Source of the DNA: Lachnospiraceae bacterium
GTDB lineage: Bacteria > Bacillota_A > Clostridia > Lachnospirales > Lachnospiraceae
Direction: 5' to 3'
Length of the DNA stretch: 37,450 nt
NCBI GenBank assembly: GCA_018365895.1
Contig: JAGZJD010000021.1
Span: forward strand, 1 to 37,450
Positions 16,095-26,157 of this stretch are shown piece after piece. The translations under genes were made by a program, and so were the position numbers. Numbering within the stretch: position 1 is the first letter of the stretch; each line of letters starts with the position of its first letter. The notes beneath the pieces were generated by a model. That model was not told the DNA's origin, searched no databases, and worked only from the letters and a program-made list of their open reading frames with translations.

Positions 16095-16793
16095 ATGAAT
16101 CAGACAGGAAAACTATTTGGAGTAGGAGTTGGTCCGGGAGATCCGGAATTGATGACGTTAAAAGCGGTACGGTTAATCCGCGAGTGCGACATTGTGTTTG
16201 TGCCGGGGAAAGTGCCGGAGGAAACAGTTGCTTATCAGATTGCAGTGCAAGCAGTATCGGAAATCTGTGAGAAAAAATTAGTAGGAATCAATATGCCGAT
16301 GACAAAGGATCAGGAACTGCTTCGTAAAAGTCATGAAGAGGCAGTGGCAACGGCAGCCGGATATCTGGAAGCAGGCCGTAACTGTGTTTTTTTGACATTG
16401 GGAGATCCATGTATTTATTCTACTTATATTTATGTTCACAAACAATTGTCAAAACAGGGATATCAGACAGAAATCGTTAGTGGAATTCCCTCGTTTTTAG
16501 CAGTGTCGGCAAAGTTAAATGAAGGACTTGTAGAGGGAGCACAGATGCTTCATGTAATTCCGGCAACGTATCAGGTTGAGGAAGGAATGGATCTGCCGGG
16601 AACGAAAGTGTTTATGAAAAGCGGAAAAGCGCTTGGAAAAGTAAAAGCAGCTATGCAGAAAGCGAATCTTAACGGGAAAATGATTGAACGGTGTGGGATG
16701 CCGGGAGAACAGATTTATAACTCGGTTGAACAATTTCCGGATGAAGCAGGATATTATTCCCTTGTCATTGCAAAGGAAAAGGAGGGCATGTAG
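16095..16793 (+). CDS. cbiL: Cobalt-factor II / precorrin-2 C20-methyltransferase
   Basis: An AdoMet-dependent methyltransferase of the tetrapyrrole methylase (GVGPGDPEL) family. It has FLTLGDPCIYSTY in the middle and VSGIPSFLAVSAKL, the order found in CbiL/CobI. It adds the C20 methyl that is later lost on ring contraction. The product is 232 residues. Two ATGs are close together (16089 and 16095); the second has AGAGG six bases upstream, and either would be acceptable. The stop TAG is immediately followed by the cbiF start. Confidence 0.93.
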   Translation: MNQTGKLFGVGVGPGDPELMTLKAVRLIRECDIVFVPGKVPEETVAYQIAVQAVSEICEKKLVGINMPMTKDQELLRKSHEEAVATAAGYLEAGRNCVFLTLGDPCIYSTYIYVHKQLSKQGYQTEIVSGIPSFLAVSAKLNEGLVEGAQMLHVIPATYQVEEGMDLPGTKVFMKSGKALGKVKAAMQKANLNGKMIERCGMPGEQIYNSVEQFPDEAGYYSLVIAKEKEGM

Positions 16794-17552
16794 ATGATTT
16801 ATTTTGTTGGAGCCGGAAGTGGTGCAGAAGATTTGATTACCGTACGTGGACAGCGGTTGCTTCAGCAGGCAGATGTGATTATCTATGCAGGATCACTTGT
16901 AAATCCTGAGCTTCTAAAAGAGAGAAAAGAGTCTTGCGCTATTTACAACAGCGCCAAAATGACATTGGAAGAAGTCATTGCAGTCATGGTCAGAGCAGAA
17001 AAGGCGGGACAGATGACCGTGCGGCTTCATACGGGAGATCCTTGTCTTTATGGTGCGATCAGAGAACAGATGGATATTCTGACAGAGCAGGGGATTGCCT
17101 ATGAATCCTGTCCGGGAGTCAGCTCTTTTTGCGGGGCGGCATCAGCGCTTGATCTGGAATATACATTGCCTGAGATTTCCCAGAGCGTAGTGATTACAAG
17201 AATGGCAGGGCGTACACCGGTGCCGGAGCGGGAAAATATTAGGGCATTTGCGGCACATCAGGCTACGATGGTCATTTTCTTAAGTACGGGAATGCTGAAA
17301 CAGTTGTCAGAAGAGCTGATTGCCGGTGGGTATGAATCAGAGACACCGGCTGCTATTGTGTATAAAGCAACATGGCCGGAAGAAAAGAAATTTATCTGTA
17401 CGGTGGGAACATTGGCAGAGACTGCAAAACGGGAAGGAATTACGAAGACTGCTCTGATTCTTGTAGGGAATGTCATTGGATGTCAGACTTATGAGAGATC
17501 AAAACTGTATGATCCTACCTTCACAACAGAATTCCGGGAGGCATCCAGATGA
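16794..17552 (+). CDS. cbiF: Cobalt-precorrin-4 C11-methyltransferase
   Basis: A 252-residue tetrapyrrole methylase. It has MIYFVGAGSGAEDLITVRG at the N-terminus, VRLHTGDPCLYGAIREQMD in the centre, and CPGVSSFCGAASAL followed by ITRMAGRTPVPE, the motifs that distinguish CbiF/CobM from the other methylases. It methylates C11. It abuts cbiL with no gap and overlaps cbiG by four bases (ATGA), showing tight translational coupling. Confidence 0.95.
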   Translation: MIYFVGAGSGAEDLITVRGQRLLQQADVIIYAGSLVNPELLKERKESCAIYNSAKMTLEEVIAVMVRAEKAGQMTVRLHTGDPCLYGAIREQMDILTEQGIAYESCPGVSSFCGAASALDLEYTLPEISQSVVITRMAGRTPVPERENIRAFAAHQATMVIFLSTGMLKQLSEELIAGGYESETPAAIVYKATWPEEKKFICTVGTLAETAKREGITKTALILVGNVIGCQTYERSKLYDPTFTTEFREASR

Positions 17553-18685
17553 GATATGTGCAGAGGGGAACAGTTATTTTTGCGTTTACCGCAAAGGGCT
17601 GTGAACTGGCAGGGAAGATAAAGGACAAGCTTTTGAAACAAAGAGAGCAGGAGCGGTCAGAAGGTGCAATCGAACTTTGGATCACAGAAAAACTAGCAGA
17701 ACGGGTTTTGGAAGGCTCCATGCTTCAGCAGAAAGACGCAGAGAGTGGAATGGTTATTTGCAAAGAACCATTGTCAAAATGGCTTGCAAAGAATTGGAAT
17801 GATTATGAAAGAATGATTTTTGTTTCTGCAACGGGGATTGCGGTGCGGATGATTGCACCGTTTCTGAAAGATAAACGAACCGATCCGGCAGTGGTTGTGC
17901 TGGATGAGTGCGGAACATATTCTATTTCGCTTGTGTCCGGTCATCTGGGGGGCGCAAATGAGCTTGCGGCATTGCTGGCAGAGGCTGTCGGTGCGATTCC
18001 GGTCATTACAACAGCGACAGATGTGGAACAGCAATTCGCGGTGGATCTCTTTGCTAAGAAAAATGGTTTGAAAATACTGAATTTGTCACTTGCAAAAGAA
18101 ATGACTGCGGAACTGCTTCACGGCGGTAAGATTGGATTTTATTCGGAGAAACCGATCGAAGGGAAGCTTCCAAAGGGGCTTGTCCGGGTGGAAGACCGGG
18201 AAGAACTAAAAGTATTTTCTTATGGAATTGAAATCAGTGCAGAGCGGAAGAAAAAATCATGGGATTCCTGCAGTGTATTGCAGCTTTTGCCGAGGGATCT
18301 TGTGCTTGGAATTGGCTGCCGCAAAGGAATGACGGCAGAAGCACTTCTTGCTGCAGCTAAAACAGCAGAACAGTCTGGTATCTTTTCCATTGCGGAGATT
18401 GGGATGATCGCCAGCATTGATTTGAAAGCAAAGGAGCAGGGAATTCTGGAATTAGCGGCGCTCTGGCAAGTACCTTTTTTGACGTTTTCAGCAGAAGAAC
18501 TTAGTCAGGTCACAGAAGTCAGCAAAGAATCTGAGTTTGTTCAGAACATTGCGGGAGTGGGAAATGTCTGTGAGCGGGCAGCCATTCTCGGAGCGCAGGT
18601 AAGAACGGCAGAAATTAAGAAACAAAAATATTGCGGAATCACTTTTGCAGCTGCGAGAAAGAAAGGGAGTATTCGGTTTGAATAA
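17549..18685 (+). CDS. cbiG: Cobalt-precorrin-5A hydrolase
   Basis: CbiG opens the delta-lactone of cobalt-precorrin-5A and releases acetaldehyde, a step unique to the anaerobic pathway. The 378-residue product has the two CbiG domains. The N-terminal part has FVSATGIAVRMIAPFLKDK, the D-E-C-G pair and SLVSGHLGGANELA (residues ~90-150). The C-terminal part has LVLGIGCRKGMTAEALLAA, SIDLKAKEQGI and NVCERAAIL. It overlaps cbiF by 4 bases and cbiH by 8. Confidence 0.95.
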   Translation: MRYVQRGTVIFAFTAKGCELAGKIKDKLLKQREQERSEGAIELWITEKLAERVLEGSMLQQKDAESGMVICKEPLSKWLAKNWNDYERMIFVSATGIAVRMIAPFLKDKRTDPAVVVLDECGTYSISLVSGHLGGANELAALLAEAVGAIPVITTATDVEQQFAVDLFAKKNGLKILNLSLAKEMTAELLHGGKIGFYSEKPIEGKLPKGLVRVEDREELKVFSYGIEISAERKKKSWDSCSVLQLLPRDLVLGIGCRKGMTAEALLAAAKTAEQSGIFSIAEIGMIASIDLKAKEQGILELAALWQVPFLTFSAEELSQVTEVSKESEFVQNIAGVGNVCERAAILGAQVRTAEIKKQKYCGITFAAARKKGSIRFE

Positions 18686-19409
18686 ATTATATGTAGTAGG
18701 GATTGGTCCGGGCGCTTATGAAGACATGACGATCCGGGCGGCAAAGGTATTAGAACAGTGTGACGTGATCATCGGTTATACGGTCTATGTGGATCTGGTA
18801 CGTCAGCATTTTGCAGATAAAAAATTTCTGACCACACCGATGAAACAGGAGATTGAGCGCTGTGAAATGGCATTTTCTGAGGCGGAAGCCGGACATACAA
18901 CGGCCATGATCTGCAGCGGAGATGCAGGGGTATACGGAATGGCAGGGTTAATCTTAGGCATGCAGGAAGAACACCCGTCTGTTGTGGTGGAGGTGATTCC
19001 AGGAGTGACAGCAGCTCTTTCCGGCGCCGCTGTTCTTGGAGCACCTTTGATTCATGATTTCGCTTTGATCAGCCTGAGTGATCTGATGACGCCGTGGGAA
19101 TTGATTGAAAAAAGACTTCTTTATGCGGGAAAGGCAGATTTGGGAATCTGTCTCTATAATCCATCCAGCAGAAAGCGCAGTGATTATCTGAAGAAGGCGT
19201 GTGAAATCCTGTTAACCTGTAAAGCGAAAGAGACGGTCTGCGGGATTGTGAGAAATATTGGCAGAGAAGGAGAATCATATCAGATCTGCAGTCTTCAGGA
19301 ATTGAAAGAAATACAGACAGATATGTTTACGACCGTTTTTATTGGAAATAGTCAGACAAAGCAGATCAATGGACATATGGTTACCCCGAGAGGATATCGC
19401 AATGAGTAG
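18678..19409 (+). CDS. cbiH: Cobalt-factor III / precorrin-3B C17-methyltransferase
   Basis: A 243-residue tetrapyrrole methylase that performs ring contraction and C17 methylation. It has LYVVGIGPGAYEDMTIRA, MICSGDAGVYGMAGLI and PGVTAALSGAAVLGAPL, then ISLSDLMTPWELIEKRL, the CbiH/CobJ signature. The start is taken as TTG 18678, inside the last codons of cbiG, because GGGAG (18665-18669) is eight bases upstream and the VGIGPG motif then sits at the normal distance. No ATG is available at a suitable place. It overlaps the next gene by 8 bases. Confidence 0.93.
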   Translation: MNKLYVVGIGPGAYEDMTIRAAKVLEQCDVIIGYTVYVDLVRQHFADKKFLTTPMKQEIERCEMAFSEAEAGHTTAMICSGDAGVYGMAGLILGMQEEHPSVVVEVIPGVTAALSGAAVLGAPLIHDFALISLSDLMTPWELIEKRLLYAGKADLGICLYNPSSRKRSDYLKKACEILLTCKAKETVCGIVRNIGREGESYQICSLQELKEIQTDMFTTVFIGNSQTKQINGHMVTPRGYRNE

Positions 19410-21513
19410 AATCGTACTATTTGCAGGGACAACAGAAGGACGTCGGATTGTCAGGTGGATGGAAGAAAAAGAAGTAGAGCTTCTTGTCTGTACAGCAACT
19501 GATTATGGAAAAGAATTAGTGGAAGAACTGGTAGAAGAACATAATCATGACGAAAAAATTGCGAATAACAATAAAAATCAACGAATTATGGTTTACTCAG
19601 GGAGAATGAGTGAAGAGAAAATGAAAGAATTCCTGCAAAAAAAGTCTCCGGATTGGGTAATCGATGCAACACATCCATACGCGACAGAAGTGACAGCGAA
19701 TATAAAAAGAGCCTGTGCAGTTTCTAACACAGCCTATTTGCGTGTGCTGAGAGAATCTGTAACAGAGCCGAAACAAGAGAACTCCGTTCCGATACGTTTT
19801 GCAGCGTCTGTCCAGGAGGCAGCAGAGTATCTTGGAAAAACAGAGGGAAATATTTTCATTGCCACAGGAAGTAAAGAATTGGCACGCTATACTTCGATTC
19901 CCAATTATGAAAAAAGATGTTACGCCAGAATCCTCTCGACGCATCAGGCGGTAAAAGAAGCTTTCGAACTGGGATTTCAGGGAGAGCATCTGATAGCAAT
20001 GCAGGGACCTTTTTCAGAAGAAATGAATCTGGCTATGCTTCGGCAGACAAAGGCATCCTATTTCGTGACAAAAGAATCCGGAAAGACGGGCGGGTATCCG
20101 GAAAAAGTCAGTGCCTGCCAAAAAGCCGGAGCAGAATTGATCGTAATCGGACGTCCGGCAGAGACAGAAGGGATGTTGTGGGAGGATGCCTGCCGATGGA
20201 TTTCAGAGCAGCTGCATTTGAAACCGATTTCACAGGCTGCATCTTCGAACGGCAGAGAGAAACAGGATAGAAACAGCATAACACTGATCGGGATTGGACC
20301 TGGAGCCGAACAATATATGACGGAGGCCGGACGAAATGCATTAGAAGCATCAGAAATGATTTTTGGCGCCCGCAGAATGCTGGAGCTTGCGAAGGAATGT
20401 GTATCACAAAAAGTAGAAGCATATACGCCGGAGCAGATATGGGACCATGTAGCAGAAATAACAACACCGGTACAGACAGCAGTACTTTTATCCGGAGACG
20501 TAAGCTTTTATAGCGGTGCGAAGCGGATTAGACAATTTTTTGAACAGAAAGATGGCTGGGAAGTTCGTGTGATTCCAGGAATTTCCTCGATTGTTTATTT
20601 AGCCGCCAAGCTTGGAGTTGATCTGGGAGAAGCAAAGGTGGGGAGTGTACATGGACGCAGCTGTAATGTGGCAGCGCAATTGAAGCACTCCGGAAAAGTA
20701 TTCCTTTTAACAGAGGGAAAAGAAAGTATTAATGATATTTGTAAAGAATTGTGTTTCTTTGAGTGGGGAGATACAAAAGTCATTATTGGAAATCGTCTCT
20801 CCTATGAAGATGAAATGATTGTAGAAGGAACTGCGAAGTATCCGCCAAAATTGGATGAAATATCGTTGGCAGTGCTGTATTTGGAACTGCCGGATCTGAT
20901 CAGGAAAAAGTTCAGGAGAGGTTATGGATTTCCGGATGATATGTTTGTGCGGGGAAAAGTTCCGATGACAAAACAAGAAATCAGGAGCGTGTCACTGTCC
21001 AGTCTTTCGCTTACAAAAGAAGCAATCGTCTATGATGTTGGAGCAGGCACCGGATCTGTTGCAATCGAAGCAGCGCTTCTTGCGGAAGAGGGAATGGTGT
21101 ATGCAATTGAACGAAATCCGGAAGGATGCAGATTGATTGAGGAGAATCGAAGAAAGTTTGCAGTATCCAATTTAAAGGTAGTGGAAGGCAGTGCGCCGGA
21201 GGCGCTTCAAGACATTCCTGCGCCATCCCATGTATTTATAGGCGGTACAGGGGGAAATCTTGGAGCAATTCTGGATTATGTGTGGAGAAAGAATCCATTT
21301 GCCCGGATTGTTGTGAATGCAATTACCGTGGAGACACTGGCTGATGTGTCTGTTTATGGAAAAGCACATCCGGAGATTGCGGCAGAATTTGCGCAGATTC
21401 AATCTGCAAGGACAAAAAAGGCGGGCAGTTATCATTTACTGATGGGAATGAACCCGGTATTTGTGATAACACTGCAGAGAAAAATGATTGAAGAAGAACA
21501 GAAAGACTGCTAA
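19402..21513 (+). CDS. CbiJ-CbiE-CbiT fusion: precorrin-6A reductase + C5-methyltransferase + C15-methyltransferase/decarboxylase
   Basis: One 703-residue frame carries three consecutive pathway enzymes. Residues ~1-275 are CbiJ (IVLFAGTTEGRRI, VIDATHPYATEVTANIK, IATGSKELARY, AMQGPFSEEMN), the precorrin-6A reductase. Residues ~291-490 are CbiE (LIGIGPGAEQYMT, LLSGDVSFYSGA, IPGISSIVYLAAKL). Residues ~500-703 are CbiT (FPDDMFVRGKVPMTKQEIR, then VYDVGAGTGSVAIEAALL at ~544, and FIGGTGGNLGAILD). CbiE-CbiT fusions (CobL type) are common; addition of CbiJ is less so. The ATG at 19402 overlaps cbiH by 8 bases and matches the CbiJ N-terminus; the frame is open 60 bases further upstream. CbiJ has an odd low-complexity insert near residues 46-60 (EEHNHDEKIANNNKN). 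Confidence 0.93.
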   Translation: MSRIVLFAGTTEGRRIVRWMEEKEVELLVCTATDYGKELVEELVEEHNHDEKIANNNKNQRIMVYSGRMSEEKMKEFLQKKSPDWVIDATHPYATEVTANIKRACAVSNTAYLRVLRESVTEPKQENSVPIRFAASVQEAAEYLGKTEGNIFIATGSKELARYTSIPNYEKRCYARILSTHQAVKEAFELGFQGEHLIAMQGPFSEEMNLAMLRQTKASYFVTKESGKTGGYPEKVSACQKAGAELIVIGRPAETEGMLWEDACRWISEQLHLKPISQAASSNGREKQDRNSITLIGIGPGAEQYMTEAGRNALEASEMIFGARRMLELAKECVSQKVEAYTPEQIWDHVAEITTPVQTAVLLSGDVSFYSGAKRIRQFFEQKDGWEVRVIPGISSIVYLAAKLGVDLGEAKVGSVHGRSCNVAAQLKHSGKVFLLTEGKESINDICKELCFFEWGDTKVIIGNRLSYEDEMIVEGTAKYPPKLDEISLAVLYLELPDLIRKKFRRGYGFPDDMFVRGKVPMTKQEIRSVSLSSLSLTKEAIVYDVGAGTGSVAIEAALLAEEGMVYAIERNPEGCRLIEENRRKFAVSNLKVVEGSAPEALQDIPAPSHVFIGGTGGNLGAILDYVWRKNPFARIVVNAITVETLADVSVYGKAHPEIAAEFAQIQSARTKKAGSYHLLMGMNPVFVITLQRKMIEEEQKDC

Positions 21514-21533
21514 AGAACAAAGGAGGAAGACAT

Positions 21534-22916
21534 ATGCGCTATGAGATACCGCGCATTATGATTGCGGCGCCGTCAAGCGGAAGCGGAAAGACGCTTGTAA
21601 CCTGCGGCCTTTTAAATAATTTGAAGAAAAACTATCGGGTCAGTGCATTCAAATGCGGCCCGGATTATATTGATCCCATGTTTCACGAAAAAGTATTACA
21701 GATGCCGTCCAAAAATCTTGATACTTATTTTACCGGAGAAGATCTGACGAAACAGTTGCTGGCAGATGAGGCAAAAGCATCGGATCTGGCTGTGATTGAG
21801 GGCGTAATGGGATATTACGACGGAATTGCAGGAACCAGCACAGAAGCAAGTTCCTATGATTTAGCCAGGGTAACAAAAACTCCGGTCATCCTTGTTGTAG
21901 ATGGACGGGGAAGCAGCGTATCGCTCTGTGCGCTTCTGAGAGGATTTATGACTTATCGGAAACCAAGTTATGTAAAGGGGGTTATTTTTAACCGCATTTC
22001 GCCTGCGATGTATCCGAGGCTGAAAGCGCTTGTAGAGAAAGAATTGCCAATTCGCGTATGCGGTTATTTGCCAATGATGGAAGATGCCGTCTTTGAGAGC
22101 AGGCATCTTGGGCTGATAGAGCCGGATGAACTAAGTGAGATAGAAGAGAAGATTGAACGAATCAGTATGCAGTGTGAGGAAACGCTGGATATCGATGCCA
22201 TTCTTGAGATTGCAGAAAAGGCTCCTGTGCTGGAGTGTAAGAGCAGCATGCATTATGTACTCTTTTCTTTGGCGAAGATTCGAATCGCAGTTGCAAAAGA
22301 CGAGGCATTTTCTTTCTATTATAAAGACAATCTGAAATTATTAGAGCTGCTTGGTGCGGAACTGGTGTATTTTTCTCCAATGCGGGGAGAGAGGCTGCCG
22401 GATAATATTCAAGGACTCCTGCTTGGAGGCGGCTATCCGGAGCTGTATGCGAAGGAACTCAGTGAAAATATTTATATGAAAGCATCTATCTATGATGCGT
22501 TGGAAGAAGGACTGCCGTGTATTGCAGAATGTGGAGGATTTTTGTATCTCCAGGAAATGCTTGAGACACCGGATGGAGAATCCTATTCTATGGTAGGATA
22601 TCTTCCGGGTGAGAGTCGCTATACAGGGAAACTGGGACGATTTGGGTATGTGGAGCTTTCGGCAAATGATCAGGAGCTGTTTGGTGGAAAAGGGATGAAG
22701 ATGAAAGGACATGAGTTTCACTATATGGACAGCTCTGAAAATGGAACGGCTTTTCTTGCAAAAAAACCAAAAAGTGAGCGCGAGTGGGAATGTGGTTATG
22801 GCGGACCGGCATTTTACGCAGGATTTCCACATTTATATTTTTACTCTAATATTGACGCAACGAAAAAGTTTATGAAGCAATGTAAAAAATACAAAAAGAA
22901 AGTGCAGGGAAAATAA
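21534..22916 (+). CDS. cbiA: Cobyrinate a,c-diamide synthase
   Basis: A glutamine- and ATP-dependent amidase acting on the a and c side chains of cobyrinate. The 460-residue protein has the N-terminal P-loop IAAPSSGSGKT, FKCGPDYIDPMFHE, IEGVMGYYDG, and a C-terminal type-1 glutamine amidotransferase domain (from ~245). That domain contains LLLGGGYPELYAKELS and AECGGFLYL with nucleophile Cys333, then MKGHEFHYMD. It has a strong AAGGAGGAAG ribosome binding site, 20 bases after the fusion gene. The TAA stop is directly followed by the cobT start. Confidence 0.96.
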   Translation: MRYEIPRIMIAAPSSGSGKTLVTCGLLNNLKKNYRVSAFKCGPDYIDPMFHEKVLQMPSKNLDTYFTGEDLTKQLLADEAKASDLAVIEGVMGYYDGIAGTSTEASSYDLARVTKTPVILVVDGRGSSVSLCALLRGFMTYRKPSYVKGVIFNRISPAMYPRLKALVEKELPIRVCGYLPMMEDAVFESRHLGLIEPDELSEIEEKIERISMQCEETLDIDAILEIAEKAPVLECKSSMHYVLFSLAKIRIAVAKDEAFSFYYKDNLKLLELLGAELVYFSPMRGERLPDNIQGLLLGGGYPELYAKELSENIYMKASIYDALEEGLPCIAECGGFLYLQEMLETPDGESYSMVGYLPGESRYTGKLGRFGYVELSANDQELFGGKGMKMKGHEFHYMDSSENGTAFLAKKPKSEREWECGYGGPAFYAGFPHLYFYSNIDATKKFMKQCKKYKKKVQGK

Positions 22917-23987
22917 ATGAGATTGGAAGAATGTCTGGAGCGGATTTTTCCTGTAGATGCTGAGTCTGGGAAACAGGTTCAGGAACATCTAAATGCGCTT
23001 GCTAAACCGCTTCATGGACTTGGCCGCCTGGAAGATCTGCTTGCACAGATCGGTGCTATCCGACGAACAGAGAAGTTTTCACTTCATAAGCGTGCTTTGA
23101 TTGTCATGTGTGCGGATAACGGTGTTGTGGAAGAAGGCGTGACACAGACCGACAGCAGTGTGACAACAATTGTAGCGAATAATTTTGCAAGAGGGATGAC
23201 AAGCGTCTGCTTGATGGCGAAAACAGCAGGAGTGGATGTAATTCCAGTAGATATTGGTGTGAAAGAAGATACGGTAATTCGCCAGGAGAAGATTGCGCGG
23301 GGAACAAAAAATATGGTAAAAGGTCCGGCTATGACGCGGGAAGAAACTGTGCGTGCGATCGAAACCGGAATCCGTCTGGCAAAAGAATGTGCAGAAAGTG
23401 GGTATGAGATTCTGCTGACGGGAGAAATGGGAATTGGCAATACGACTACAAGCAGTGCAGTAACAGCAGTTCTTCTTGGGAAAGAGCCGGAGACTGTAAC
23501 TGGGCGGGGGGCAGGACTTTCTGATGAAGGACTGAAACGTAAATACCGCGCAATTAAAATGGCAATTCAAAGAAATTGTCCGAATGCAGAAGATCCTATC
23601 GATGTGCTTGCAAAGGTTGGCGGATTTGATATTGCGGGAATGACAGGAGTGTTTCTCGGAGGAGCGGCTATGAATCTTCCAGTTATCATTGATGGATACA
23701 TTTCTGCTGCAGCAGCGCTTGTGGCGGTGAGACTCTGTCCGGAAGTAAAAGGATATATGCTTTCATCCCATCAGTCAAAAGAACCGGGAATGAAAGGAAT
23801 TCTGGAAGAACTGGGACAGCATCCGTTTTTGGATTGTCAAATGAGTCTTGGAGAGGGAACGGGAGCTGTATCGCTCATACCGCTTCTTGATCTGGCAATG
23901 TCTGTATATGAAGGAATGGAAACTTTTGCAGAGGTGGAGATAGAGGCGTACGAAGAACTGGGAGGCAGATCGGAATGTTTGCAGTAA
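22917..23987 (+). CDS. cobT: Nicotinate-nucleotide--dimethylbenzimidazole phosphoribosyltransferase
   Basis: CobT activates the lower-ligand base to its alpha-ribotide by phosphoribosyl transfer from nicotinate mononucleotide. The 356-residue protein has KPLHGLGRLEDLLAQIG, MCADNGVVEEGVTQTDSSVT, GEMGIGNTTTSSAV, TGRGAGLSDEGL and the C-terminal SSHQSKEPG and SLGEGTGAVSLIPLLDLA containing the catalytic glutamate. There is no gap after cbiA, and it overlaps cobU by 13 bases. No genes for making dimethylbenzimidazole are nearby, so the base may be scavenged or made elsewhere. Confidence 0.96.
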   Translation: MRLEECLERIFPVDAESGKQVQEHLNALAKPLHGLGRLEDLLAQIGAIRRTEKFSLHKRALIVMCADNGVVEEGVTQTDSSVTTIVANNFARGMTSVCLMAKTAGVDVIPVDIGVKEDTVIRQEKIARGTKNMVKGPAMTREETVRAIETGIRLAKECAESGYEILLTGEMGIGNTTTSSAVTAVLLGKEPETVTGRGAGLSDEGLKRKYRAIKMAIQRNCPNAEDPIDVLAKVGGFDIAGMTGVFLGGAAMNLPVIIDGYISAAAALVAVRLCPEVKGYMLSSHQSKEPGMKGILEELGQHPFLDCQMSLGEGTGAVSLIPLLDLAMSVYEGMETFAEVEIEAYEELGGRSECLQ

Positions 23988-24511
23988 TTACAGGAGGAAG
24001 CGGAAGCGGCAAATCCAGATTTGCGGAAGCATTTCTGCAGGAGCTTTGTCCGGGAGAAAAGATTTATCTGGCAACGATGCAGTTTCTGGATGAAGAAATG
24101 AAGGAGCGGATCCAGAGGCATCGCCAGATGAGAGCAGGAAAACAATTTGTGACGATAGAACAGGGAATGGGTTTGCATAAATTACTTCTGCCGTCATATG
24201 AAAAGGCAGTAAAAGGTCTTCTTCTGGAGTGTATGTCTAATCTGATCGCCAATGAAATGTATGATGAATATGCGGAAAAAAAGGATGCGTCGGAAGAAGA
24301 ACTTGCGGAATATATTCTTCGAGGCATTGAAAATCTCAGAGATCAGACAGAACATATGGTAATCGTTACCAACGAGCTGTTTTCTGAGCCAACGATGTTT
24401 GAAGAAACAAAAAGATATCGCAAGATATTTGGAATCGTGAATCAGCATCTGGCAAAGGAAGCAGATACGGTGATCGAAGTTGTGTACGGAATTCCGGTAA
24501 AAATCAAATAG
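23975..24511 (+). CDS. cobU: Adenosylcobinamide kinase / adenosylcobinamide-phosphate guanylyltransferase
   Basis: The 178-residue protein has the P-loop GGSGSGKS (residues 7-14) and YLATMQFLDEEMKERIQRHRQMR, where His49 corresponds to the guanylylated His46 of Salmonella CobU. LLECMSNLIANEMYDE follows, matching the family's VLLECxTxxxxN motif, and then VIVTNE. It makes adenosylcobinamide-GDP for CobS. It starts inside the end of cobT (13-base overlap). It is followed, unusually, by a glycerol kinase gene rather than cobS. Confidence 0.93.
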   Translation: MFAVITGGSGSGKSRFAEAFLQELCPGEKIYLATMQFLDEEMKERIQRHRQMRAGKQFVTIEQGMGLHKLLLPSYEKAVKGLLLECMSNLIANEMYDEYAEKKDASEEELAEYILRGIENLRDQTEHMVIVTNELFSEPTMFEETKRYRKIFGIVNQHLAKEADTVIEVVYGIPVKIK

Positions 24512-26065
<1,554 letters not shown>

Positions 26066-26112
26066 TGATTGAAAAACAAGAAGAAAGCAGCGTTTTTGAG
26101 AGGAGAAAGAGG

Positions 26113-26142
26113 TTGCCAAAGGCTTGCGGGAAGTGTTATAAT
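26113..26142 (+). promoter_or_regulatory. Internal promoter upstream of cobS
   Basis: TTGCCA (26113-26118), an 18-base spacer and TATAAT (26137-26142) with a TGT extension. The predicted transcript start (~26149) is only about nine bases before the cobS ATG. Confidence 0.7.
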
Positions 26143-26157
26143 CACTAGGGTGATTGC

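Noticed and set aside
22341..22832. - strand open frame opposite cbiA (163 codons), and similar ones opposite cobT, guaD and cbiL
   Set aside because: All lie wholly inside conserved coding sequence on the other strand and show shadow-frame composition.
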